Positions 24,213 to 35,798 of a DNA stretch of 64,000 nt are shown in pieces. Origin of the DNA: Muricea muricata (Eukaryota; Cnidaria; Anthozoa; Malacalcyonacea; Plexauridae). Made by a program: the position numbers and the translations under genes. How positions within the stretch are numbered: the stretch's first letter is position 1; each line of letters starts with the position of its first letter. The stretch covers positions 9,256,115 to 9,320,114 of the forward strand of contig OY979729.1 in assembly GCA_963855995.1 (NCBI GenBank), given 5' to 3'. The notes under the pieces are model-generated. The model made no database searches, was not told the origin of the DNA, and was given only the letters and a program-made list of their open reading frames with translations.

Positions 24213-24625
24213 AGTGATCGATGTGATAGAGTATATACGCCGATCTATACCTAATGTGACTAATTTGAATTTATATAATAATACGTGTTCATTCTGCATT
24301 TTCGTTGGTCGCGAGCTGTGTGTTATTAAAGTACACACGCACGGATGACGTCAACTGATGGCGTGATTTAATTGGTGCTTCTGTACTGTAATAGATCACA
24401 GATGACGCCGTAGCGTGTGAAGAACAAAAAGTCACGCACTCGACTGCGCCTCGTGTGTACTTTTTTGTTCTTCACACGCTATGACGTCATCTGTGATCTA
24501 CTACAGTACAGACGCACGCAAAAATGAAATCTATTTGTTAAATAGCCCACAAAAGAAATCTGGTATCTACATTATATCACATCGTCGACAATGATTTTGC
24601 TACCACAGTTACGACTAATTGAAAA
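24213..24625. repeat. Dispersed repeat family 6, interrupted by a MITE
   Basis: 24213-24270 and 24544-24625 together match the uninterrupted copy at 58014-58190. Shared words are GATCGATGTGATAGAG / GACCGATGTGATAGAG and ATATCACATCGTCGA-AATG followed by ATTTTGCTAC. The intervening 24271-24543 is a later insertion. Confidence 0.75.
24271..24543. repeat. MITE family 7 inserted inside another repeat
   Basis: Near-identical to 40748-41104 over GTGTTCATTCTGCATTTTCG, GATGACGTCAACTGATGGCG and GTGTGAAGAACAAAAAGTCA. It lacks an internal segment of roughly 80 bp that the other copy has. The inner arms around AGTCACGCACTCGACTGCG form a long inverted repeat containing TGACGTCA-like motifs. Confidence 0.8.
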
Positions 24626-25232
24626 CTGGCCTTTAAACTACCATGTTATTGTATTATATTATTATATAAAGTGCAGTGCTTTCAAAGGATTTCGGCCAGG
24701 CCGAAAAACTGACAATCTCACATGTGGGATTATTAATCATAATTTCACATGTGAAAATTATCGCTTTTCAAACAATTATCAATCATAGCTCATGAATATT
24801 TGTTATTGCTAAAAAATGACTGTAGTTTATAATAATGCATAAACAGAAAAAAAAATATGGTTGCTTTGAAATACCATATTTACTTCTCGTTCGCTGCGCT
24901 CGCTCGTGAAATATCATGTTCAATACTCAAAATAAATCTGGTATTTCCGCGCATATATTTCTGAGCCTGTGGATACAACAATCTTTGACAATGAACTTGC
25001 AACAAGTCTACAAAGGATGTGTTGACAAATTGCACCATACAAGCAAAGGATAGCCTTTCGTAAAGGCTTACGAAAATAATTTTCTTTTGGAATTGCTTGT
25101 GGTGTGCCCTAGTCAGTATATGCTGGTAGTTTCATATTTGAGCTTATGCTGGGCCCGTGGATATTTTTGTTTTGTCTTTGGTTTTGCCTTGTTCTCATGC
25201 TTATGTACGCAGAACGCATTGTTTACATTAAT

Positions 25233-25355
25233 AAACGGGGGCAAACAGTCGGATCATCCGTCAAGACGAACTACGCGAGCAAATTCGTCTGAACAGACGA
25301 ACTACGCAGATAGTTCGTCCTGACGGATGATCCGTCTGCTTGCCCGCGTTTATAC
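25233..25355. repeat. Foldback element built on GACGGATCATCCGTC
   Basis: ATAAACGGGGGCAAACAGTC at the left end pairs with GACGGATGATCCGTCTGCTTG and CCCGCGTTTAT at the right. Internal ACGAACTACGCG / TAGTTCGTC words repeat in both orientations, and extra half-units follow to about 25430. Confidence 0.75.
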
Positions 25356-25648
25356 ACAGACGAACTATCAGGCAAACTATCTTTTATTTGCCGAAGTTCG
25401 TCCAGACGGATCATCCGTCTTTAGTATAAATCGGGCCATTGACCATTGTAGAATATATAGCGCTGAACTGCTGTTCTGGTTTGCTGTGCTCATAAATGAA
25501 CATAAGCTACGATTTAAAAGGATGCGAAATTTTAGCAATATTTATATCTGCTAACCCGCTTTGTTATAAGCAGAACAGATAGGCAGAAAACACTGTACAA
25601 CTAGATTCATATTAATCTGACACTGCAGAGAACAACGAAAAATTCGTT

Positions 25649-25719
25649 GCCTCGAGCCGGATTCGAACTCGCATCTTCGGGTTTCCAGACCGCCGCTCTA
25701 CCAATTGAGCTATCGAGTC
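25649..25719 (-). repeat. tRNA-derived SINE head (tRNA-like, degenerate)
   Basis: On the minus strand a tRNA-like sequence reads with A and B boxes (TAGCTCAATTGGTAGAGC; GTTCGAATCC). The acceptor stem has one mismatch. The anticodon loop CTGGAAA would give GGA, but the anticodon and T stems are imperfect and there is no long variable arm as a serine tRNA needs. I therefore treat it as a SINE head or tRNA pseudogene, not a functional tRNA. Confidence 0.55.
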
Positions 25720-25825
25720 AACTGGGATTGGTAGCGAGTTTTATCCAATTTTAAGTGCACGAAATATTTTCGTGACGACTTAACGCTTGTCTTTGATGAC
25801 GCGCAGTGTTTCAATTCTGTTTCAG

Positions 25826-25907
25826 AACCATGCTCAGAGATATGAAAAACTACATTCATATTAATTAATATGAATCTAGTTTTTCATATCTCTGAGGATG
25901 GTTCTAA
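25826..25907. repeat. Near-perfect 80-bp palindrome
   Basis: GAACCATGCTCAGAGATATG at the left pairs with CATATCTCTGAGGATGGTTC at the right. The centre is ATTCATATTAATTAATATGAAT. It lies about 110 bp from the tRNA-like head and may be part of the same composite element. Confidence 0.7.
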
Positions 25908-27525
25908 AAAAGACTATACAGCTGCATGTTTAAAATACCAGAAAACACGACATTCCAGCAGTCAAATACTCCAGATCAGACATGGTGACATTATTACTGT
26001 CTTTACAACACACCTTGACAATAAGCACCGTCGAAATGCATATTAATTACGTCAACATGCGTCATGGATGCCTCAGTTGCCGGAAAACGATATTCTGGCA
26101 AAACCGCAATGCCCCGAAGGCAATTCTTTATTTAGCCTTGTGTTCAGCGAAGTAAAACATCAAAAGAACGGTCGATTTACAAAGGGTTTTGAGCATATAC
26201 CTGCGCCTGTAAAGACTACTAACTGTATGTAATGGACTAGACGTCGTTTAAGATACAAAAAAGTTAATGAGCTTTAACATTTGTAACCAAGACCCTTACT
26301 ACTTACGACTTACCAGTTTACGATTACCAGATAAATAATGACAATCACCAAATTCCTTGCGATATGTTTTTATCAGAGCTTGTTTTCTTTAGTGCAGCAA
26401 GCGATAGCGGTTGATAATCGTTACATTGCAACGTGGCTTTGATCGGTTCTTCCCAATGTTTTCTTTTCCAGTTTGGGTATTGATTTTTCCAGCAAATCTG
26501 CCAGCATGCACGTCGCAGTATGCCTGCTCAACTTCAATGGTCGGCATAATTGGTCAACATTATATCGATATTTGAACTTTGAACCCGCTGATCTCGAAGA
26601 CTCAAAATATAGTACTGGAGGAAGCCAATTAACTGCACTGATGGTACTGACAATCATAAGTAAACAAGTTTAGAGGTACAGATGGGTAGTCTGTGCACAG
26701 TTTATAATCTCCATATATAAGCTCTACAGACATACTACACCAATTAATAATATACGAGTCATTGATCATCATAGACATAGTCGACCATATCGTAAAGAAA
26801 GGGACTTTGCTTCGCGCAATGAACAAAGTCCTAGTCTCGGTGACTCGGTCCAAGTTCCGAAGATGCAAAATCCTAGTCCGAGAGTTCTGATGCGAGATTT
26901 ATCATCATAGGTTCTGAATTTGACGATCCAAAGTTAGCAGTTGTGTACTAATTGAACTATTCTGTTTTTATCGTTCAGTTTCAGGTAAAACTCAACACGA
27001 AGGTTGTCAGCGTCGGTGGTGCAGTCAAAAGCAAACAATGTCCGAACGATGTTCGCTTGTCTATGACAAATATAGGCTGTGGTATAATGTGTGAATATTA
27101 TTATGCTAGTGGGTAAATACAGAGCCCGCGGAGCGTAATTTGTGCGGAGGCTAAGGTCGAACTCATATCCGAATACATATCCATTTAGACTTTTTGGGGA
27201 AATTAGAACCTTTGAAACGCCATTTCCTGCGTTCGGGGCATCGTATTCATCGCGTGTTTTAGTCACTTTGCAGGATTTTTTAAGCATACGGCCCAGTAGC
27301 AGCGTAGAAATCTTCATCTGCGATAAAAAGTGAGGGGCCTGAAGTCCCCCCCAGCCCCACCCTCTCAAATTTGCATGTTTTGCAATTCGCATTTGACCAC
27401 GACATCAACTGATGTCATGACTAATAACCTTGGATAGCACATTGATCTTAAGACTAAACCTGGATGAGTATTTCAGATCTGATCTTGAGACTAAACATGG
27501 ATGGCTACAGATCGAAATTTACCAC
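25908..27525. other. No gene recognised; upstream flank of RAB24
   Basis: Reading frames at 26421-26657 (-) and 26934-27392 (-) have no recognisable domains. 27330-27350 contains a CCTGAAGTCCCCCCC motif typical of repeat ends. A half-duplicated motif (GACTAAACCTGGATG / GACTAAACATGGATG) lies at 27450-27505. Confidence 0.35.
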
Positions 27526-27533
27526 TGACGTCA
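27526..27533. promoter_or_regulatory. Perfect CRE-type palindrome upstream of RAB24
   Basis: TGACGTCA lies about 180 bp before the RAB24 start codon, a possible CREB/ATF site. The same octamer-like motif also occurs in MITEs of this window, so function is uncertain. Confidence 0.25.
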
Positions 27534-27710
27534 AAATTAACCGGGATCAAAGTCCCAGACCTCTTGTTTACAAGACCGTGCCGTGTCCTGTCATAGTGCT
27601 ATATATAGCCACGATATAGCGAGACTATATTAAAATACAAGACAGTGTGCAAGCGAAATGCTTCAATATTCTACTTGAAACATATGTTGTAAGAACGTTG
27701 TCGCTTGCGA

Positions 27711-30034
27711 ATGAGTCAGAAAGTATATTTGAAAGTCGTTCTTTTGGGGAAAGTTAACAGTGGCAAGACATGCCTTGTCACGCGATACATCACGGACACT
27801 TTTAGTCCAGAACAACCTTCGGTGAGCTTATAAAGATTCTGTTGGCTTTTATTGCTTTGACTGTTTCTAGAAACTGTTGAAATTATTGTAATATGATGAG
27901 CTGGGTATGGCATTGCAAATATGGCCCGTGGAAATTTCTAAGAACTGTGTATGGAGTATTCTATATATTAAATATTTAGATGTCTTGCATGAACGCGTCA
28001 ATTAAGGCAATGTTCAGATTGTTCATAATGTGAAGTAATTGCAACAGTTTGAACGATTCACGGTTTTGGAATATTAGTCGAAGGTTTGTTTATTATATTA
28101 TTATTGGATGGTATAAAAATAGCGTTGCAGAAAATGTAATACAAACATAAGATATTTTTGTATCTATACCAAATGGAATGTCCAACTTCCATACCAGAAC
28201 TGAGACAGGCTGACAGGCCTAATTATTAGTAATGTGATCATGTCATCATAAAAATCAGTACTTTGCAATGTTGGTAATATTTTTCAGACCATAGGAGCTG
28301 CATTTTGCAGAAAGGACATCAATGTGGAAGGGCAATTACTGTCACTTGCTATTTGGGTGAGCATCCTAATTTCTTGTAAAATTGGTAAAACTATCATCAG
28401 GGACAAAAGAGCAAGACAAGGGGTAATGGTGTCATGTATCCAGGGACAAATTATGAATAAAGACTTGTAACTTGCGTTATACTAGGTTTACTACTAATTT
28501 CAATTTGGACATGCTCAGATGATAGCAGGTAAAATTAATAAACTTTAATAGGCTTATGGTTGTTTCTAGGACACTGCTGGAGCAGAAAGATACCAAGCAA
28601 TGAGCTCAATGTATTATAGAAATGCTAAAGCTGCCGTAATTTGTTTTGGTAAGGTCTTATAAAATGAATAAAAATTAGCACTATATAAGGTATAGGTAAA
28701 ACAATAAAGTGAAAATGACAGTCCAGGGGAGAAGTTGGTATACCTTTATTTATGAAGGGCTTTTGAGTAAAACGTTGATTTTCACTTTTAATTATTGTTT
28801 AATTTACTTTTTTTCAATTTCACTTTTAATTAACTATGCCTTTTCCCATAGTATTAACTGCTTTACTGCACTACCTACACAAGCAACATCAGTTTGTCCT
28901 CAAAAAATATTCTAGTTTTTTTTACAAAAATTAGAGGAGAATTATTACTTATCAGAATGAATATAAATTTCTGATATTATTCCATATAGATTATATGCCA
29001 TTGATTCAATATTTTCAACTGCTTTGTCATTAATCTTTTCTCTAGATTTGACTGATGCATCTAGCTTTGAAAAAGCAGATTACTGGGTCAACCAAATATT
29101 AATTAACGAACCGGTAATTGTTAGAGCTGACCATTGTCATAGTTATGTGTCATTGATTTGTCAGGGGTTTAGGGATTTCCCGGAGGGCTTTAGCCGGAGG
29201 TTAAGCAGTTGCATTTGTTTATACACCCTGTATATATGGAGCTCACCAGTTGTCATATATTGTCATATATGTAAAGTTCGTCTATATATTCATGTAGAAC
29301 TGTAAAATTTACCTATGTGGTACTAAACTTGATTTAATTGAAGATGAAATAGAAGAACGAGCTGTTTCAGTGGACTCTGTCAAACATTATGCAACAGGTG
29401 GGAAGTTATAAATTTTTTAAAAAAGTTTGTATCAGTCACTTTTTAATAAGTGTAACAAAAAATCTTCATATTGTTGATTTGATAAGGTCGCAATGCTGTT
29501 GTATTTGAAACCTCAAGTAAAACTGGGACAAATATTGGTTAGTATATTGATGGTTGTAGAATTTCACAGAATTTCTTTTGCAGTTTTTGGTAACACAAGT
29601 GATTGATATCTTTTAATGTGTGCATTTTAGGAAAGTTGTTTGAAAAATTATCCTATACCTTTCTGTCAAATAGTGATCTTTTACCCGGTAAGAGAAAATT
29701 GGGTAAGGGGGGTCTAATTTTTGCCCACTATTTTCTGCACAAATGAAATTGCTTACAGTATTTTGGGCATGGACCTCCTGGGCACACTTTTGGTGATCTA
29801 TGTCCCTGTCTCTAGATTATCCCATGTTGTCCCTGTTTCATCATACAGTATTTTTGTATAGATATGACTGTATCATCTTTCGTTTTTGCAGTAATGTATT
29901 TTCTACCATTTTTTTTGCCCTTTCTGCATGAGCACATGCAGTGATTATTTGTGTTTTCTTTTCACGCCAAAGGTGCTAAAGGAAGTATAAAGCTTGGTGC
30001 GTCAGATGGAGCTAAGAAGTCAACATGTTGCTGA
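27711..30034 (+). CDS. RAB24: RAB24 small GTPase, complete eight-exon gene
   Basis: Exons 27711-27821, 28288-28356, 28570-28648, 29046-29113, 29298-29397, 29487-29537, 29631-29687 and 29973-30034 join in phase through GT-AG introns to 198 residues, close to the 203 of human RAB24. Visible motifs are a P-loop GKVNSGKT, a switch I region TIGAAF as in RAB24, switch [17 protein letters not shown] for the NKxD base-recognition motif, and ETSSKTG for the last G box. The C-terminus is TCC, a geranylgeranylation signal that would anchor it to membranes. The catalytic Gln of switch II is Ala here. Vertebrate RAB24 has Ser, so low hydrolysis is a family trait. Known RAB24 roles are in autophagosome clearance and late endocytosis. 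Introns are AT-rich, and intron 4 holds a mariner-type terminus. Confidence 0.93.
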
Positions 30035-31721
30035 GAGAGAGCATGCAATACGATAATGAAAAAAGGAACCAAATTCTGTTGGGGGGACCTCAGGCAATGC
30101 CTCCCCCTTGTTGAAAGATTATCTGTGTGAAGTGAAACATTGAAAATGCAATGGCCTGGCATGTATGTGTGACTACAAAAAAATTATCAAATTGTAAATA
30201 TAGGACACAATAAATTACACGAACAATTACACGATAAATTATTTGAATTATGAACACACGTAAAAACACTTACAATTGTGACTAGGTTTTGAAATTTTGC
30301 TTTGGATAATCCTGTAGTATCATACAAAGGCTGGTTATTTAAATGATGATGAAACTTTATTAAACACTTGACATTGAGCTGCCAAACATGTCGGCTTCTC
30401 AAGAAAGGTTGGACAGTGCTATCTGTTGGATTTTTTTTTATAAATTGTGAGGCTAATATCTGTAATTTTATGTTTATATGATAAGCATTTTTACATTGGT
30501 CGAAAGAATTGCTATCTAGTACGTGGATTAGTACTGTTCAACCTTGGTACAACTGCCCCTACATGTTGATAGTACATTATTAAATAAACTTATGCACTGT
30601 ATTTTAGATAGTTCAAGAAAAATAAAATTGCATTGAAATGTTCCAAAACATGTATATAAAAACACAATTAATAGTTATTTAATAAAAACAATAGAACTAT
30701 AACATATATATAACATTAATATAACAGCAATACCTTAATAATTTATGTAAGTTAAAATAATCCTAACAATTATACATGGGTGCTGTGCACCAAATCAGCT
30801 ATCAGCTCATATATAATCTTACAGACATCTTACAAAATAGTATATACATTAATTAATTAGAAACTATAACTCTGTTTTAACAATAATAACTTAATTATCT
30901 TGGTATGTATTTATGTATAATTATATACATACCGGTACATGAATTTAACACTTGGTTGCATGTCATGCACAAAACAACTTCATACAACTTGTAATATTTT
31001 TTGGGACTTTAGTTACGACTATATTGACAGGTTTGTGATGAGCAATTCTTAATTACTATTACTTAACTTTCTTTATTGACCAAAATCACTCAACCTACAA
31101 CTGACTTAAAAATAAGGCAGCAGTTTCACAGTCTGTGCTTCTCATCTGTGCATGGCTCTGAAATTATTGGATATTGCTCAATCTCCATTATATAGTTTAG
31201 GAGCAATGCACAGCAATGTGTGAAGCTGCTTTATTAATAGGAAGAGCTTAACAGGTAGCTGGTAAAATGTTTACGTAATTTTGCACAATTTTTTACCCCT
31301 TTTATGCCTCGAGTATTTCAAGAGATAGGTAAGATATTTCAGGTTTAGTCTGGTTGACTCATTGTATTTCAATTTCAGGAACATTGCAACATTTACCACC
31401 ATGCAATGGTGGGTGCCTGCCATGTTGCATCACCAAACTTGAAAAACTAACTGGAAAAAATTCAGGCTATAGATATCCAAGTTTTCAATGGGCAGAAGAG
31501 GTCACTTGCACTCAAGGGCAAATTTTCATTTTTCATAGGAGAGGTGGAAACATTTTAGGTGGGGTGCAAGACATGCAATATACCATTCTTCATGTTTCAA
31601 GGGGGATGAAATAGCAAACCAAAGTGTGCCAAGGGTGAAGCAACATTCTAATAGAGTTTAAACACTTTCTGAAGAACAATTAAGGGGGCTACCCTCCCCT
31701 CAAGACAATCTGCTCATGTAC
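30035..31721. other. RAB24 3' flank, AT-rich, no gene recognised
   Basis: Candidate polyadenylation hexamers AATAAA lie at about 30210 and 30585. The rest is AT-rich. The reading frame at 31354-31614 lacks recognisable features. Confidence 0.4.
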
Positions 31722-33324
31722 TCATAAATCACTTGCATTAATCAGAGAAGCTCTGTTTAAATACCTGGTTTGTCCATTTGAGCCATAACCTGGCTGCACA
31801 GTTTCTGCAATCAATTTCAAATTGGCACCCTCTTTCTTTTGGCAACATAACCTCATGAACAAAATAATGGCAATCATTATCATCAAACCACCAAGAATAT
31901 ACAAGCCAATCTCGATCCATTTGATAATTTCCAAATTGTTCAACAAATTATTTCTAAGCTTGTTGTCATCGTCAGAGTCGATAATGATGTGTTTGTTAAT
32001 CCAGATCAATGGTACATACGCATCCTTGAGATTTTGTAAGTCTTTTATACCATCTATGGGTTCAACATGTACGTTGTATCAGATCCGTTCTGAAGTTTGC
32101 AGTGTTATGCCTGTATGCGACTCAATGCTCAGGAATGTATCATGTTTTCTCCCTCAGGGTTTAATCCCAGTATCATTTTGTGTAAAGACTTGTTGCCTTT
32201 AAGAAAATGTGGTTGAGAGAGAATTATCGGTGCATTGAAAGGTGTGCAGGGAATAGCACTAAGTAAACCTGAGGTTAGACAATAAGGACTACAAAAGGCT
32301 TTATTATCCGGATTGATGTTACCACTTTCGAACTGATATGCTGCTGGATGAAACTGGTATGCATCAATGCCTTGTATGGTGACCTCATTGTAGTACTTCA
32401 TCTGCAACGACCTGCAAACCTCGGTTAGAAAAATATATAAGATGTCGTCCTTCGAGATGCCTCGTTTATATATCGTGCCACCTGTACCGTTTAACATATT
32501 TGCATATGAAGAGTACCAATAGTTAAGTGCTCCAATGTTATCTTTCCACTGCTCATAACAGCCGAGAAGGTCAATGTTATTGTCACCAGTGTTGACAGTG
32601 GTGTTACCATCAAAGAATGGGTTTGGTTGCATAATAGACAACAGCTGAACATAGGGTAATTCTTTTTCCAAAGCCTTTAATCCAATGAATGGTATATTGC
32701 CTACCTCATTACAAAACTTATTATAGTCTTCAAATAATGTTTCGTTGTATCCCCATATTGTATGATGCACAGTTCGTGTCTCAAATAGATCCTCTTTGAT
32801 ATAAGTCAGAAATACAGAGAGTACTTTGTCCAACAATTCCAAGTCAACAAATGATTTCAACTTCTCTAAGAGGGACACATATGGTACATTTACTGAAGTT
32901 ACCACAATATCCTTGTGAGGGTCACAATCCTTACAAGAAGTTTCTGAGTCAAACTTATAATAGGTAACTTGATTTAGTTGATTATAATTTACTTTATTTT
33001 TTCCCCAGATGTTTTTTTTTTCTGTTTGTTTTCCCGATACGAATAAGGACCCTTTTCTTGCATAAATGGTGGCTGTCCTGCCATTACCTCAACTGGATTT
33101 ACAATGCTAAACATTTAAAATGATAGGTATACGGGAACAGCGGGTTTTTTCCATTGGTCGAAGTTTTGCGAATTTGGAGCTAGTTTTACCTTGCTTTCAA
33201 TGATCTTTTTAATTTTTTGGTCGATATAATTATGCAACGCCAAAGGTAACGCGATAAAAACTGCACCAAAAAGTAGAAGGATAGAGCACCTCGTTTTAGG
33301 GCCACAACAGGAACAGCACTTCAT
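31722..33324 (-). pseudogene. Intronless CD36/LIMP-2-family scavenger receptor copy, disrupted
   Basis: CD36-family proteins are two-pass membrane receptors binding lipids and lipoproteins or, in LIMP-2, lysosomal enzymes. Read without any intron, the minus strand gives a start (33324), a short Cys-rich cytoplasmic tip, transmembrane helix 1 (about residues 13-33), WKKPAVPVYLSF, then the family signatures NPVEVM and GPYSYREN. A long ectodomain (32129-32905) follows with RSLQMKYY, IDAYQFHP and APIILSQPHF, then a C-terminal helix (LYILGGLMIMIAIILF) and tail. Four lesions interrupt it: TAA at 33115-33117 where the family has Tyr, a frameshift at the ten-base T run 33012-33021, a frameshift near 32135, and TGA at 32079-32081. 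No introns plus four lesions suggests a decayed retrocopy. Against that, the flank at 33410-33520 is CpG-rich and no poly-A remnant is visible, so a damaged intronless gene or assembly errors remain possible. Confidence 0.75.
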
Positions 33325-33825
33325 GTTTAAACATATACATTTCAGTTTTCATGACAGCAGTGTAAACGACTGTATTCATTTCCAAAAGGTATATTTTGTA
33401 AAATATATTCATATGGCTCGTGACTGTCACGTGCCCGCGCATTCCCGCGCAATCATGCTGGTTGGGCAGGGCGCAAACAAAAGAGCGCGCAATGCCAACA
33501 AAAACTGTCGATGAGGATTAAGTTTTGTTCTTTTAAAATAGAAAAGAAAACACCGCCCAACATACTTTCCGCCATAAAAAATGGAAATTTTCCCCAGTTG
33601 CCAAAAATTTCTACAAGGCAAGCAAGCAAGCTATACTTCATATAGATATCTTCCAAACCTTACTGTTCACGAATCACTTTCTGGACGTCACTGAATGAAC
33701 TCTGGTGCACTTGTTATGCCGTCCTCCTGCAAGAATAGGTTATGCTTTGTTACTCTGAGTTGATGTCCACACCAGACAAGCTGAATAACACTCGGAAGAA
33801 AATGCCTGAGTCACGGTGGGAATGG

Positions 33826-34242
33826 ACCTTTTTAACCTTTTACACGAAATTTAAAAAAAAATCGAAATAGGAAAAATATTACCACAGTTTGAAAGAGCAT
33901 CCTAAACTTGCGTGGTTAAAATGCGTGCTAAAATTGCAAAGTTTTGTTGTGAAATGTTGCAAACTATAGAAAACATAGCCTTGCGAATTTGGCAAATTTT
34001 CTGCAGTTTTGTATCATCCGTGAGAAATGAATACCCATGGGTAACAACAGGGTATTATTTTCCATCCGTAATACAAATGTATACAAAATTTGCCAAATTC
34101 GCAAGGCTATATTTCCATATTTTAGAACATTTCATGACCAAACTTTGCAATTTTACTAAGTTTAGGATGCTCTTTCAAGATGTGATAATATTTTTGCCTG
34201 TTTCGATTTTTTTTCAAAATTTCGTCTAAAAGGTTAACGGTC
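33826..34242. repeat. MITE family 8 (complete copy)
   Basis: Ends GACCTTTTTAACCTTTTACA and AAAAGGTTAACGGTC are inverted repeats. Internal arms such as GAAAGAGCATCCTAAACTT / AAGTTTAGGATGCTCTTTC and CCTTGCGAATTTGGCAAATTTT are complementary around ATACCCATGGGTAA. Related pieces lie at 47740-47880, 54970-55575, 57130-57365 and 63450-63545. Confidence 0.8.
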
Positions 34243-34261
34243 TATTGAATTTACGACATTT

Positions 34262-34310
34262 GAAATGCTGGCCCAATGCTCTGCCAACCGAGCTACGTGC
34301 CCAGGTCGGT
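34262..34310 (-). repeat. tRNA-derived SINE 5' fragment
   Basis: On the minus strand GTAGCTCGGTTGGCAGAGCA is an A-box/D-arm, followed by TTGGGCCAGCATTT. A sister copy is at 55880-55925. No T-arm follows. Confidence 0.5.
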
Positions 34311-35354
34311 TCAGGTATGTGTGTGTCTGCGTGAATACTCAGAACTCAGAATAGGACCACAAACATCATTTTCACTTGAATACTTTACACAACACAAAGA
34401 CAGATAAAAAGTTATGGGCTTGCTTTATTTATACTGATTTGTTTGAAACTATCCATGTCATTGAACCATCATCTCTACTAGCTGATCTGACCGTGAGTAA
34501 AAGGCCTGGAACTAGCTACCAAATGGAAATCCATTTAGCTGTTGTTTATCACTTATATCTTTCGTTTTCCTCTGTGAAACTTGTTGAAACTTAGTAACTG
34601 TCTTTAACACAGAAAATTGTAAGTCTACCAGAAATTTACAGACAAAGTAAACTATATTTCATGAGAAATTTGATAATTTGGATCGAAAAATGGATTTCTA
34701 TTTGACAACTAGTGCCAATACATTTCCGTGTTTTCAGAATGAGATCAACTGGTAAGTATAAGGCGATTGACTGTAAAACTGTTACATCGTTGGAAAAAAG
34801 TTTTTGGAAACTTTTAGCGCTTTTTTATCGGTTGGTCATCATCCGTATATTTGATCAACACCATGTAGCTAAGGCTATACCTTAGTTCATAAAATACATG
34901 GTTTGGACAATTGGCGAAAACAAAATTATGCCCATTATCTATGCTTGATTGTTGGGACAGCTTTATGCAAAAATATGAGAAATACCCGTCACAAATCAAC
35001 CAATAGTCGCGTCAAATTGTTCCGGTCATGCACGAGTCCAAAATTCAGCTATAAGTATAAGTACGACAACGGAGTACAACAATCAAAATACGCGTAAATT
35101 CAATAGGCACGTGGTGACCTAGGTCCCGATTTTTTGCATAAACCTGGATAATAACACAGATGAGTTCTATTGTTTTCTACGAAAGCCTCCAAACCATGTA
35201 TTATTATTATTCTGTTTGCGGCCACTGTAATTGGTGAAAACTGTAGCGCGCACCCTGCGCGCACTCTGCCAGATATGTTGTCGTAAATTTACTGTAAAGT
35301 GTTGCATGTTAGTTGTTAGTTGGCAAAGTTAAATAAATAAATTCTATTTGATAG

Positions 35355-35420
35355 AGGATATTACACGGCGGTGCGAAGATATGAATTTTATCATATCTTC
35401 AAACCGCCGTGTAATGTTCT
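35355..35420. repeat. Palindrome with TTACACGGCGG stem
   Basis: ATTACACGGCGGTGCGAAGA is complementary to TCTTCAAACCGCCGTGTAAT across ATATGAATTTTATCATA. A related GATATCTTCACTAGTGAAGA hairpin is near 35688-35710, so the pair may be the two ends of a 350-400-bp element. Confidence 0.6.
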
Positions 35421-35798
35421 GTTTATTATATAGTTGTAAACAATTTAAGACCCAAGTCAGTAATATTAATTTTCGATCATAATGCTAAAAACATGACTTT
35501 ATTTCAATATTATTTAAACTAAAACCATACTTGTTCATCATTTTAGTGTTTTCTTGTAGTTTTTCCATTTTTTTCGACACAAACATGTAGTTTTTTTCTT
35601 TAAACAAAGGTGACAATTGGTTCGCTGCTCTTACAAACATGGCCATTTTGAAAATACAAAATTATTGGCGGGAAATGATCACGTGATCGATATCTTCACT
35701 AGTGAAGATATGGAAAATATCTTACGGTGTATTTTCAGTATCTTACTGTCAACTATATGATAATTATGGTTATACGGTACCTAAGACTTACAGAAACA

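Noticed and set aside
25649..25719. Functional tRNA gene
   Set aside because: Mismatched acceptor, anticodon and T stems, and a serine anticodon without a long variable arm. Better explained as a SINE head.
26934..27392. 152-residue minus-strand reading frame
   Set aside because: Long for this AT-rich DNA, but with no recognisable domain, no good start context and a repeat-like GTCCCCCCC edge.
31722..33324. CD36 copy as a multi-exon gene with short introns over the lesions
   Set aside because: No GT-AG pairs around the stops or frameshifts remove them without also deleting conserved family residues.
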